Shown here: piece by piece, positions 26,066 to 33,878 of the stretch
Layout: each line of letters begins with the position of its first letter
Numbering within the stretch: position 1 is the stretch's first letter
Assembly: GCA_964353355.1 (NCBI GenBank)
Contig: CAYGVT010000032.1
Location: 1 to 64,000 of the forward strand
DNA: 64,000 bases
Reading direction: 5' to 3'
Source: CAYGVT01 sp964353355
Lineage (GTDB): Archaea; Thermoplasmatota; DTKX01; GCA-020343715
The notes under the pieces: generated by a model
What the model was told of the DNA's origin: nothing
Databases searched by the model: none
What the model saw: the letters and a program-made list of their open reading frames with translations, nothing else
Made by a program: the position numbers and the translations under genes

Positions 26066-26494
26066 TCACCTGATGGGCTTCTCCTTGCGGCCGCGGACCA
26101 TCTCGTCGAGCGAGACGCCGTTGACCTGGATGACCTTATAGCGCACGCCAGGCAGGTCGCCGTAGGACCGGCCCATGCGACCGCCGATGCCCTCGACGAG
26201 GACCTCGTTGTGCTCGTCGATGAAGTTGATGGCGCCGTCCCCGACGGCGAAGGCCGTGATCTGGCGGCCGTTCTTGATGAGCTGGACCTTCACGCACTTG
26301 CGGATGGCCGAGTTGGGCTGCTTTGCCTCGATGCCGACCTTCTCAAGGACGATGCCCTTTGCCTGGGACGAACCCTCCAGCGGGTCCGACTTCTCGCGCA
26401 GCTTGAGCACTCGCCGCTTGTAGTACCGGTCGCTCCACCGGAGTTTCTGCCGGTTCCGTTCCAGCTTCCTGGCAGTGTTGATTCCCCGAGGCAT
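26066..26494 (-). CDS. rpsL: 30S ribosomal protein uS12
   Basis: 142 residues, archaeal-type uS12 at the decoding centre. Conserved RGINTARKLERNRQKLRW N-terminus, the KQPNSAIRKCVKVQLIKNG loop and VGDGAINFIDEHNEVLVEG, GRSYGDLPGVRYKVIQVNG. ATG 26494 gives the family N-terminus MPRG; a TTG codon directly before it is less likely. The stop codon overlaps the first possible start of uS7. It is the first gene of the translation operon here; the RNA polymerase and NusA genes that often precede it in archaea are not in the neighbourhood. Confidence 0.97.
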   Translation of the reverse strand: MPRGINTARKLERNRQKLRWSDRYYKRRVLKLREKSDPLEGSSQAKGIVLEKVGIEAKQPNSAIRKCVKVQLIKNGRQITAFAVGDGAINFIDEHNEVLVEGIGGRMGRSYGDLPGVRYKVIQVNGVSLDEMVRGRKEKPIR

Positions 26495-26538
26495 CAATAC
26501 CTCTCCATGCTAGGGTAGTATGCGGGGGAAGGGCCTTC

Positions 26539-26552
26539 TCATATTTAAGGCT
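26539..26552 (-). promoter_or_regulatory. Promoter of the S12-S7-EF2-EF1A-S10 operon
   Basis: GCCTTAAATATGAG on the minus strand, preceded by an A-rich TTTAAAAGTAA element; predicted transcription start about 25 bases before rpsL. Confidence 0.6.
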
Positions 26553-26644
26553 TACTTTTAAACCAGCATCCGTGCGGAGCCCGCTGGGAGCGGGCATGCG
26601 GCCTCGCCTCGCGACACTGCCCGGGCGTGCCGAGGGGGACACGG

Positions 26645-28663
26645 TCAGTTGTCGTCCGCGCCGTTGTGCCACGGGTCGTAGGAGTTCGCGCCCGCGGTCG
26701 TGAAGTCCGGTGCGTGGGCCGGGTCGCCCAGGCACGAGTACATGGCCAGCGTCTTCCAGTGCGCCGATAGGTCCGAGGTCCAGGTGGGCGCGCTCGGGTC
26801 CTGGTGGAGCGGGTCGACCTCGCCGTTGTGGTTGCGTATGTACCTGTTAATGGTCCACTGTAGCGCCTTGCCGGTCGTCCCGTGCTCGGATTCATGGTCC
26901 ACGATGGCGTCGGTGTTGAACGCGAACATCGCGTTGTTGAGGTCCCAGTCGTGGTCGCCAGTGACCTCGCCCACCCAGCTGTAGAAGTCCTGACCCATGC
27001 GCGAGAAGGACACCTCGGTCGCGCCCACCATGCCCACGCCGCCTGCGTAGAAGAAGTTGAACGCGAGCGTGAGCTCGATGTCGACCTTGGTCGTCCCGAA
27101 GTTCATGCCCTCTATCTTCGTGTTCTCGCACGCGAACAGCAACGCCGTGGACGGCGGCAGGTACATGTTGTGCAGGCTCGGCGTCGGGTCGCCTGGTATC
27201 TTGACCCAGCCCTCGAGCCGGCCGCGCGTGTGCGCCTCGTTCGGCTCGTAGACGTAGAACGTCGCGTGCCAGCTGCCGTGACCGCGGTAGACGATCAGGC
27301 CCGAGCTCTCCACGACGGGCGGGATGTCGACCTCCTTGCCGTAGAAGTCGCGCACGCCCTCGTTGCCGGACGTGCGCATGTACGTCCACTCCATGCCCTC
27401 GTCGGTCGCCTCGCGGATCATGAACCGGCCGGGCGTCATCTGCTTGCGCTGGTCCGCGACCTCGAAGCCGTTCCAGATGCTGACCTGGTTGCGCCAGTTG
27501 ACGACCTCGGTACTACCGGTGGAGGTCGCGATCTCGACGGTGTCGTCGATGTAGTGGTAGCCGATGGTGCGCGCGATCTGGTTGGACGCGCCTTGGAGGT
27601 TGAGGTTGACGATGCGGCCGACGGCCGCCTCCATGGTCTTGTCGTCCGAGTCGAGGAAGCCGAAGCACACGTCGCTCGATACGTTCCCGTCGCCCTCGAT
27701 GCTGTTGGGGTCCGTCGAGGTCGTGTCGGGGAAGTTGAACTGCCTCACGGCGCCCGCGGAGCCGACGATGCAGATGTACTCGAACGGTCCGAACTCGGCC
27801 CACATCTCGCGCAGCTTGAGGAGCATGCCGATGGCATCGGCGTTGAGCTGTGCGTCCATGTAGCCGACGGTCTCGTCGGCCTGGGGCTCCCAGTCTGTGA
27901 GGACCAGCGCGGCCGTGCCCGCCTTGGTATGCTCGTTATCGCCCGTGTGCGCGGCCGCCAGCGAGGCCGAGACCCCGGAGAGCATGGGGACATGGTACTC
28001 GTTGAAGGGGAGGACCTGCCAGTCGTCCGGGTTGGTGACGAGGACGTAGTTGGCCTGCAGCCCATGCTTGGCCGTGAGCTCGGCCCATACGTCCTCCTGG
28101 GTGAGGAACGTGCGCTCGCCCAGCACGATGACCTTGCCCTCGACCTGCGCGAGCGGGGATGCCCACATGGCCTCCTCGTAGGATGCGACCGATATGGCCC
28201 CGTTGAAGCCCATGAAGGTCGCGAGCACGTCGTCGCCGGCGGGATAGGTGATGACGCGCTCGGCACCGAGCTGCGCCTCGACGGACGAGCGCGTCTCCGC
28301 GCTTTCGGTGAACAGCACGAACGGGGCGTCGTAGCCCGTCATGTGCTGCAACGTCCACAGCTGGTGGTCGTCGAGCTCGCCGCGGTCGAGCACGAACAAC
28401 GGGTGGTAGCCGCCGCCGTGGAACTGGATGGAGGACAGCGCGGCCATGAAGGCCATCCCGTGCTCGTCCTCTGGCTCGTCGACGAGCACGTAGTACTTGT
28501 CCGGCAGCTGGTTGCTCGCTATCGGGAGCTCGTCGCGCGTCCCCTCGGACGGGACGATGGAGAAGGCCACGACCAGCACGATGACGATCGCGATGGCACC
28601 GAGCACCCTCCTGTCGGTGAGCGACCTGCGGAAGGGCTGGACGAACCTTCCCATGGACGGCAT
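26645..28663 (-). CDS. Membrane-anchored gingipain-like (C25/caspase-fold) cysteine peptidase
   Basis: 672 residues. One N-terminal transmembrane helix (VLGAIAIVIVLVVAFSIV, about 20-38) anchors a large extracytoplasmic region. The catalytic dyad of clan CD peptidases is recognisable: the His in IVYRGHGSWH (His462) and, about 50 residues later, the Cys in STALLFACENTK (Cys512), each after a hydrophobic strand as in gingipains. Upstream, EYICIVGSAGAVRQFNFP and AVGRIVNLNLQG match the C25 layout in which the VGRI strand precedes the active site. Expected role is extracellular protein cleavage, perhaps self-processing. Start ATG 28663 has AGGTG upstream. Family placement is from motif pattern only; residues 200-330 carry no recognised domain. 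Confidence 0.68.
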   Translation of the reverse strand: MPSMGRFVQPFRRSLTDRRVLGAIAIVIVLVVAFSIVPSEGTRDELPIASNQLPDKYYVLVDEPEDEHGMAFMAALSSIQFHGGGYHPLFVLDRGELDDHQLWTLQHMTGYDAPFVLFTESAETRSSVEAQLGAERVITYPAGDDVLATFMGFNGAISVASYEEAMWASPLAQVEGKVIVLGERTFLTQEDVWAELTAKHGLQANYVLVTNPDDWQVLPFNEYHVPMLSGVSASLAAAHTGDNEHTKAGTAALVLTDWEPQADETVGYMDAQLNADAIGMLLKLREMWAEFGPFEYICIVGSAGAVRQFNFPDTTSTDPNSIEGDGNVSSDVCFGFLDSDDKTMEAAVGRIVNLNLQGASNQIARTIGYHYIDDTVEIATSTGSTEVVNWRNQVSIWNGFEVADQRKQMTPGRFMIREATDEGMEWTYMRTSGNEGVRDFYGKEVDIPPVVESSGLIVYRGHGSWHATFYVYEPNEAHTRGRLEGWVKIPGDPTPSLHNMYLPPSTALLFACENTKIEGMNFGTTKVDIELTLAFNFFYAGGVGMVGATEVSFSRMGQDFYSWVGEVTGDHDWDLNNAMFAFNTDAIVDHESEHGTTGKALQWTINRYIRNHNGEVDPLHQDPSAPTWTSDLSAHWKTLAMYSCLGDPAHAPDFTTAGANSYDPWHNGADDN

Positions 28664-28719
28664 CGAATGGCACCTGCCTCAGCTATGCTGGACGCATCAG
28701 ACTAGTGCTGAGGTGGCTC

Positions 28720-28731
28720 ATAAACCTTGTG
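28720..28731 (-). promoter_or_regulatory. Promoter of the C25-like peptidase
   Basis: AAGGTTTATGAGCC on the minus strand, 57-68 bases before the ATG. Confidence 0.45.
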
Positions 28732-28824
28732 CCTTCGGATGGGCGACCGACGGTAACTGGTCCGCGAGGTTGGTCGACCATGCTGGACAGGCCCCCTCGT
28801 TCCATAATGGAGAAGCCACGGAGA

Positions 28825-28837
28825 AAGATAGATAACG
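28825..28837 (+). promoter_or_regulatory. Promoter of the duplicated coiled-coil protein
   Basis: AAAGATAGATAACGG, about 35-45 bases before the GTG start; predicts a very short leader. Confidence 0.4.
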
Positions 28838-28870
28838 GCGGCGCGTGGATACGGAGCCGCTCCCCTAGCA

Positions 28871-30589
28871 GTGCAAAGGCCCGGGGACCCACCTTTGGGA
28901 GGCGGGAGAACGAACCAGGTTGACGTCAAGAGGTACTACGAGACATACCTCGAACGGTACCAGAAGATGGTCGACACGAGCTATCATGCCAGCTCCACGC
29001 TCCTCGAGTTCTACCACGGGCAGCCCGCATCAGTCGACACGTACCTCATGCCGAACGACGCCGCCGTGGGCATCGTGAAGTACAACGCGGGCTCGCAGAA
29101 GGTCAACGTCTACGCGGGCAGGTACGACCAAATCGAGACCGAGATGAGGGCGCGGTCGTACGACTTCATGCTCCCAATCCTGCCGTCCCAGCCGACGAGC
29201 GACGCCGAGATCGACTCGACGGCCAAGCTGCAGATAGAGTCGAGGCTCAACCAGGTGAGCTTCTCCCAGCCCATGAAGGACATCACCCTCGGCATCATCG
29301 CCATAGAGGGCCAGATATCCGAGATCAGCAAGACCAACCCGTGGCTCAGCAAGCAGTTCGGGGAGCTCACGCAGCTGCTCTCCGACGCGCGCAGGCGCGC
29401 GGAGGAGGTCTCGGGACAGGCTGATGGGCTGCGCGAGCGTCGCAAGTTCGAGGCGTTCGAGGAGATGGTGTCGTGGCTCGGCACCTACGACCCGGCGAAG
29501 GCGGCGTTGCACCTGGAATCCGTCGACACGGAGAGCGTGCGCACGTTCCTCACCGAGTTCATCAGGTCCTACAGGGCGACCATCGACGCCAAGAGCCTCG
29601 GGAAGGAGTCATACCCGCCGTTCTACTCAGACTACCCCTACACGGTGGAGTACACCATACTCCCCAACAAGAACGTCGCCGCGTTCTTCACCCGCGCGAC
29701 CGAGGGGATGAGGCTCACCGAGCGGAACCAGGGGTTCAGGGAGCTCGACAAGGAGATGACCTCCAAGGTCTACGACTACTACCTGGGGCTCCCGAACTGC
29801 ACCAAGTTCGACAAGCCCGTCGCCGTGCGGCTCGCCCAGAGCCAGGCGCAGAGCGACCTGGAGCAGCACGAGCTTTACCTGGCCCTCGAGGAGCAGTCGC
29901 AGAGACTAAAGGGCATCGAGAACCAGATAATCAAGATCAAGAAGTCGAACCCGTGGCTCGAGGGGCAGCTCAGCGGGCTCCTGCGCACGCTGGAGACGTG
30001 CAACAAGCCCATCTCTGGTCTCCGCGCGCGGCTCGAGAAGAGCCGGAAGTCGGGCATGGTCCTGCGCTCCGGCTTCAACTACTTCGATAGCCACATCTCC
30101 GTCTTCCCGACGCTGGGCGAGGGCTACGCGACCGCCGCACCGGTGCCGTCGCCTGGCATCCCCTACACCTACGCGGCCGAGCAGGTGCCCGAGTTCCAGG
30201 TGATGTCGCCAGCGGGCGAGTACGAGCTGCGCCCGCCCGGCGAGGCGGCGCTCATGGGCCCCGAGACCGTCATGGCCCCCGGCCCCTCCGCCGCCACCGC
30301 CGCGAGCTCGGAGGAGATCAACGAGCTCAAGGCGATGCTCTACACATTCGAGCGAAAGCTCGCGGACTACGACAAGCGGCTGCACTACATCGACAAGTAC
30401 ACCGAGATGATACAGCGGCAGCAGAACAAGAAGTTCAAGGCGCAGAAGGACCTCGTGGTGCTCGAGTCCCGGAAGGGGAGGTGGACCGCATACGGCGTCG
30501 CCATCGGCGCGCTCGTCCTCTCCATCATCCTGCTGCTGGGGAACCTGGATAGCGTCCGGGACCTGTTCTCCAAGCTTCTAGGGGGATAA
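28871..30589 (+). CDS. Tail-anchored coiled-coil protein built from a duplicated module, function unknown
   Basis: 572 residues with no recognised family. Two ~200-residue modules repeat: a beta-rich part (ASVDTYLMPNDAAVGIV versus YTVEYTILPNKNVAAFF), a helical part, and a conserved GQISEISKTNPWLSKQFGEL (Asn156) versus NQIIKIKKSNPWLEGQLSGL (Asn360). A Pro/Ala-rich linker follows, then a coiled coil (about 475-535) and one C-terminal transmembrane helix (about 543-562). The bulk is cytoplasmic if inserted as a tail-anchored protein, with a very short outer end. It starts at GTG 28871; no in-frame ATG occurs before residue 33. It might be a scaffold or a membrane-linked assembly factor, which is conjecture. 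Confidence 0.7.
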   Translation: MQRPGDPPLGGGRTNQVDVKRYYETYLERYQKMVDTSYHASSTLLEFYHGQPASVDTYLMPNDAAVGIVKYNAGSQKVNVYAGRYDQIETEMRARSYDFMLPILPSQPTSDAEIDSTAKLQIESRLNQVSFSQPMKDITLGIIAIEGQISEISKTNPWLSKQFGELTQLLSDARRRAEEVSGQADGLRERRKFEAFEEMVSWLGTYDPAKAALHLESVDTESVRTFLTEFIRSYRATIDAKSLGKESYPPFYSDYPYTVEYTILPNKNVAAFFTRATEGMRLTERNQGFRELDKEMTSKVYDYYLGLPNCTKFDKPVAVRLAQSQAQSDLEQHELYLALEEQSQRLKGIENQIIKIKKSNPWLEGQLSGLLRTLETCNKPISGLRARLEKSRKSGMVLRSGFNYFDSHISVFPTLGEGYATAAPVPSPGIPYTYAAEQVPEFQVMSPAGEYELRPPGEAALMGPETVMAPGPSAATAASSEEINELKAMLYTFERKLADYDKRLHYIDKYTEMIQRQQNKKFKAQKDLVVLESRKGRWTAYGVAIGALVLSIILLLGNLDSVRDLFSKLLGG

Positions 30590-30624
30590 GCCCAGCATCC
30601 CGCGCGCGCGGTCCGTGGGCGCGC

Positions 30625-31641
30625 TCAAGCCCCTCGTGCGAGCCGCTGCTCGACCGCGTGGGCGAAACCTTTCGTGCCGTGACGCCCGCCCGCATCGCGC
30701 GTCGCGATGCCGGCCCGGAGCGTCGCCACCACCGCCGCCTCGAGGCGCCCCGCCTCGTCCCCGTGGCCCAGGTAGTCGAGCATCATCGCAGCCGACAGGA
30801 TGGCCGCCGTGGGGTTCGCGATGCCCCTCCCCGCGATGCCGGGCGCGGTGCCATGCACGGGCTCGAACAGGGCATGCCCCTCGCCGATGTTGGCCGATGG
30901 GGCGAAGCCCAAGCCGCCAATGAGACCGGCCGCGAGGTCGGAGAGGATGTCCCCGAAGAGGTTGGTCGTGACGATGACGTCGAGCGAGGCCGGGTCGACG
31001 ACCATGCGTTCCGCCGCGGCGTCCACGTGCATGTCGTCGACGACGATGCGATCCGATGCGGAGGCCGCGGCCTCGCGGAAGAGCTCGAGGAACAGTCCGT
31101 CGGAGAGACGCAGCACGTTGGCCTTGTGCACGCAAGTGACCCGTCCGCGGCCGTGCTTCGCCGCCCAGTCGAGGGCGAAGGCGTGGATGCGACCGCTCGC
31201 GAGCCTCGTGACGAGCCTCTCGGCGACCACCCCGCCCTCGATTTCGTGCTCGCGGCAGCAGTAGAGCCCCTCGGTGTTCTCACGCACGATGACGACATCG
31301 AGCCGCTTCGGCGGGCGCAGCGCGCTCAGCCGCGGGACGAGGGGACGGGCGGGCCGCACGTTCGCGAAGAGCCCCAGCTCCCTGCGCAGCGTCAGCACGG
31401 GCGAGCGGTACCGCACGCTGGGCGGCGGGCTCCCGACCGCACCGTAGAGGACGGCGTCGGACCCCCTGGCCAGGGCGACAACCTCATCGGTGATGTGCTT
31501 GCCGTGCGCCTCGAACGATGCTCTCCCGACGTCCCCATGGACGAACTCGAGGTCGACGTCGAGGGCGCCGATGACCTCGAGGGCGGCGGTGACGACCTCC
31601 CGGCCCGCACCCTCACCCGGCAGCACGAGGACCCGCTTCAT
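30625..31641 (-). CDS. Isopropylmalate/isocitrate dehydrogenase-family enzyme
   Basis: Metal- and NAD(P)-dependent oxidative decarboxylase of the beta-hydroxyacid family; 338 residues. LRRELGLFANVRPARP resembles the substrate loop of 3-isopropylmalate dehydrogenases, while VRENTEGLY is shared with isocitrate and homoisocitrate enzymes. VTCVHKANVLRLSDGLF holds the catalytic Lys and TTNLFGDILSDLAAGLIGGLG the metal Asp residues. Leucine biosynthesis is the likeliest role, but no leuC/leuD are nearby and substrate cannot be fixed. Start at ATG 31641 gives the usual MKRVLVLPGEGAG. The UMP kinase gene is 18 bases upstream on the same strand, so they form an operon. Confidence 0.88.
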   Translation of the reverse strand: MKRVLVLPGEGAGREVVTAALEVIGALDVDLEFVHGDVGRASFEAHGKHITDEVVALARGSDAVLYGAVGSPPPSVRYRSPVLTLRRELGLFANVRPARPLVPRLSALRPPKRLDVVIVRENTEGLYCCREHEIEGGVVAERLVTRLASGRIHAFALDWAAKHGRGRVTCVHKANVLRLSDGLFLELFREAAASASDRIVVDDMHVDAAAERMVVDPASLDVIVTTNLFGDILSDLAAGLIGGLGFAPSANIGEGHALFEPVHGTAPGIAGRGIANPTAAILSAAMMLDYLGHGDEAGRLEAAVVATLRAGIATRDAGGRHGTKGFAHAVEQRLARGA

Positions 31642-31659
31642 CGAACCCCACCCCACGCC

Positions 31660-32382
31660 TCACGCCCGCGGCCGTCGGCGGCCCTTTCCGTCGGGGATGA
31701 CGATGGTGCCCTCGAAGGAGCGACCCGCGAGCGCCGCCCTCACCTGCGCGATGTCGCGCCCGTCCAGGACCTTCGTCGGGATGCGGCTTCGCTGGATGAT
31801 GCGGGCGGCCATCGGGTCAACGACCCCGGGCGAGCCCGCGGCGGCGGACTGCGCGCCGACGATCCCGACGAGCTGGGAGGCCGTGATGCGCGGAAGCCTC
31901 CTCGCGGACGGGTCCTTCTTGGGGTCATCGGTGTAGACGCCGTCGACGTTGGTGAGGATGACGACCTCGGCCGCCCTCGAGACCTCGCCGAGCATGGCCG
32001 TCACGGCGTCCGTCGTGTGCCCGGGGTGCGTACCCCCCATCACCACGATGGGGAAGCTCCTTGCGGCCGTGATCGCCTCCTCGAAGGACCTCGGCACGTC
32101 GTGGTAGGCGGCCTCCCCCAGCGCGGCTATGACGAGCCTCGCGTTGAGCCGCGTGGAGTCGATGCCCACCCAGTCCAGGAAGCCCTCGTCGGCCCCGAGC
32201 TCGCGACAGGCCTCGATATAGCGGCGCGAGAGGCGTCCGCCCCCCACCACGACGAGGACGGTGCGCCTCCGGCTGGCCGCGACGAGTGTGCGGGCGATGC
32301 CCCTCAGGAGCGTCGTGTCGAGGTCCTCAGGCGCGACTATGGATCCACCGACCGAAATGGCCACCCTAGGGCGAGTTTTCAT
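31660..32382 (-). CDS. pyrH: Uridylate (UMP) kinase
   Basis: Phosphorylates UMP to UDP. 240 residues of the amino-acid-kinase fold as in archaeal PyrH: VAISVGGSI (phosphate loop), VVVGGGRLSRRYI, WVGIDSTRLNARLVIAAL, GGTHPGHTTDAVTAML and ILTNVDGVYTDDPKKDPSA. It lacks the C-terminal extension of bacterial allosteric forms. Start ATG 32382 matches family length and lies just downstream of its TATA box; in-frame upstream sequence overlaps the divergent release-factor gene and is not coding. Confidence 0.92.
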   Translation of the reverse strand: MKTRPRVAISVGGSIVAPEDLDTTLLRGIARTLVAASRRRTVLVVVGGGRLSRRYIEACRELGADEGFLDWVGIDSTRLNARLVIAALGEAAYHDVPRSFEEAITAARSFPIVVMGGTHPGHTTDAVTAMLGEVSRAAEVVILTNVDGVYTDDPKKDPSARRLPRITASQLVGIVGAQSAAAGSPGVVDPMAARIIQRSRIPTKVLDGRDIAQVRAALAGRSFEGTIVIPDGKGRRRPRA

Positions 32383-32394
32383 CCAATCGACCCA

Positions 32395-32424
32395 AAGGTT
32401 AATCAATGGGGCCATTTTTATGGG
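32395..32424. promoter_or_regulatory. Overlapping divergent promoters of pyrH and prf1
   Basis: Only 48 bases separate the two start codons. The plus-strand element AAAGGTTAATCAATGG lies 25-35 bases before the aRF1 ATG. The minus-strand element CCATAAAAATGG lies about 30-40 bases before the UMP kinase ATG. Both messages would be leaderless or nearly so, and the two TBP sites sit side by side on opposite strands. Confidence 0.55.
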
Positions 32425-32430
32425 TTTCGA

Positions 32431-33675
32431 ATGGCACCGCAGGCGACGCCAGAGCAGCAGCTTGCGCGGTACGAGTTCAAGAAAACGCTCGATGAGCTGC
32501 GCGGCATCAAGGGTCGGGGGACGGAGCTGGTCACGCTCTACGTCCCCACCGGCAAGAACATCGGTGAGGTCACCGGCTACCTGCGAAACGAGTACGCACA
32601 GGCGCAGAACATCAAGGGGAGGACAACGCGCAAGGCGGTCATGTGGTCCCTCGAGTCGCTGCTCAACCGCCTCAAGGGCTACAAGGTCCCCCCGCCGAAC
32701 GGGCTTGCCCTGTTCGTGGGCCACATGGACGTGGGTAAGGACGTGTCGGTGCCGGTGGCCTACCAGTTCGAGCCCCCGATGCCGCTCAAGGTGTCCGCCT
32801 ACCGGTGCGACTCCTCGTTCTGGCTGGAGCCGCTGGAGGCCATGCTCGTCGAGCATGACGTCTACGGGCTCATCGTCATCGACCGGTCCGAGGCCACATT
32901 GGGATGGCTGAAGGGCAGGACCATCGAGGTCGTCGCGAACGAGCAGTCCCTGGTCCCGAGCAAGCACGGCCGCGGCGGCCAGTCGCAGCGCAGGTTCGAG
33001 CGCCTCATCGAGCAGGCCGCGCACGAGTGGTTCAAGAAGATCGGGGACATGGCCAACGACGTCTTCCTCACCAACCCCGAGCTCAAGGGCCTGCTCATCG
33101 GCGGTCCCGGCTACACCAAGGAGTACTTCTCGCAGCAGGACTACCTCCATCACGAGCTGCGCAAGAAGATACTGCAGACCTACGACACGGGCTACACGGA
33201 CGAGTTCGGGCTCCGGGAGCTGCTGCAGAACGCTCAAGGGACCCTCGTGGAGCTAGACCTGATGAGGGAGAAGAAGCTCATCGACAAGCTCCTCTCGGAG
33301 ATACGCAAGGAGGGCGGCGGTCTGTCGGCCTACGGCGAGGACATGGTGAGGCGCGCGCTCACGATGGGCGCCGTGGAGACGCTCCTCGTCTCCGAGGGAT
33401 ATGGCAAGGACCGCCTCGAGCTCAAGTGCGAATCGTGCGGAGCCCAGAAGGAGGCCACGGTCGAGGGCGGGACGGACGCAGTCGACTACGTCTGCCCGTC
33501 CTGCGGGCATGTGATGGTGCTCGTCGGGAGAAGGGACATCGTCAAGGAGCTGAACGAGATCGCGGCCAAGTACGGCACGTCGATAGAGCTCATCTCGGTG
33601 GACTCGGACGAGGGCAAGGTCCTCCTCACCGCCTTTGGGGGCATCGCGGGCATCCTGAGGTACAGGATCGGGTGA
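32431..33675 (+). CDS. prf1: Peptide chain release factor aRF1
   Basis: Recognises stop codons and triggers peptide release; 414 residues. Hydrolytic motif GRGGQSQRRF (GGQ 182-184) and stop-codon recognition motif YRCDSSF (124-130) are intact. The NIKS motif reads NIKG (60-63), an unusual Ser-to-Gly change directly after the conserved Lys. The C domain has a mini zinc ribbon (CESCG ... CPSCG). The start is ATG 32431, with the promoter immediately upstream; the open frame continues far upstream but only as antisense to pyrH and the dehydrogenase gene. Confidence 0.95.
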   Translation: MAPQATPEQQLARYEFKKTLDELRGIKGRGTELVTLYVPTGKNIGEVTGYLRNEYAQAQNIKGRTTRKAVMWSLESLLNRLKGYKVPPPNGLALFVGHMDVGKDVSVPVAYQFEPPMPLKVSAYRCDSSFWLEPLEAMLVEHDVYGLIVIDRSEATLGWLKGRTIEVVANEQSLVPSKHGRGGQSQRRFERLIEQAAHEWFKKIGDMANDVFLTNPELKGLLIGGPGYTKEYFSQQDYLHHELRKKILQTYDTGYTDEFGLRELLQNAQGTLVELDLMREKKLIDKLLSEIRKEGGGLSAYGEDMVRRALTMGAVETLLVSEGYGKDRLELKCESCGAQKEATVEGGTDAVDYVCPSCGHVMVLVGRRDIVKELNEIAAKYGTSIELISVDSDEGKVLLTAFGGIAGILRYRIG

Positions 33676-33792
33676 CGCATGGGCCCCACCGACGGGCTTG
33701 GATAGCCGGGTGGCGGCCCGGGACCCCTCCGGAGGGACACTCCACAATGATAGGCTTTGTCATGGTGCGTGGTGACAGTTGTCAGGCGGCCA

Positions 33793-33820
33793 GCATGCGC
33801 GCGCATGCATGTTTTTCTTT
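33793..33820 (+). terminator. Hairpin plus T-run terminator after prf1
   Basis: A perfect 16-bp palindrome GCATGCGCGCGCATGC, able to form a 6-bp stem with GCGC loop, is followed at once by ATGTTTTTCTTT. Position about 120 bases after the aRF1 stop and before the next promoter fits a terminator. Confidence 0.5.
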
Positions 33821-33844
33821 GCCTGGCCGTTCAACCAAATCAAA

Positions 33845-33858
33845 ACACTTATATAACG
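33845..33858 (+). promoter_or_regulatory. Promoter of the Gly-rich transmembrane protein
   Basis: AACACTTATATAACGAG, a strong TATA box 22-35 bases before ATG 33879, leaving a leader of only a few bases that includes GGAGAG if transcription starts at about 33868. Confidence 0.65.
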
Positions 33859-33878
33859 AGGTTCACTTACGGAGAGAG

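Noticed and set aside
30658..32430. Long open frame continuing upstream of the aRF1 start
   Set aside because: It is antisense to the dehydrogenase and UMP kinase genes, has no family similarity, and the aRF1 promoter lies just before ATG 32431.
33793..33808. 16-bp palindrome as an operator of the large transmembrane protein
   Set aside because: A T-run follows immediately, which fits a terminator of prf1 better.
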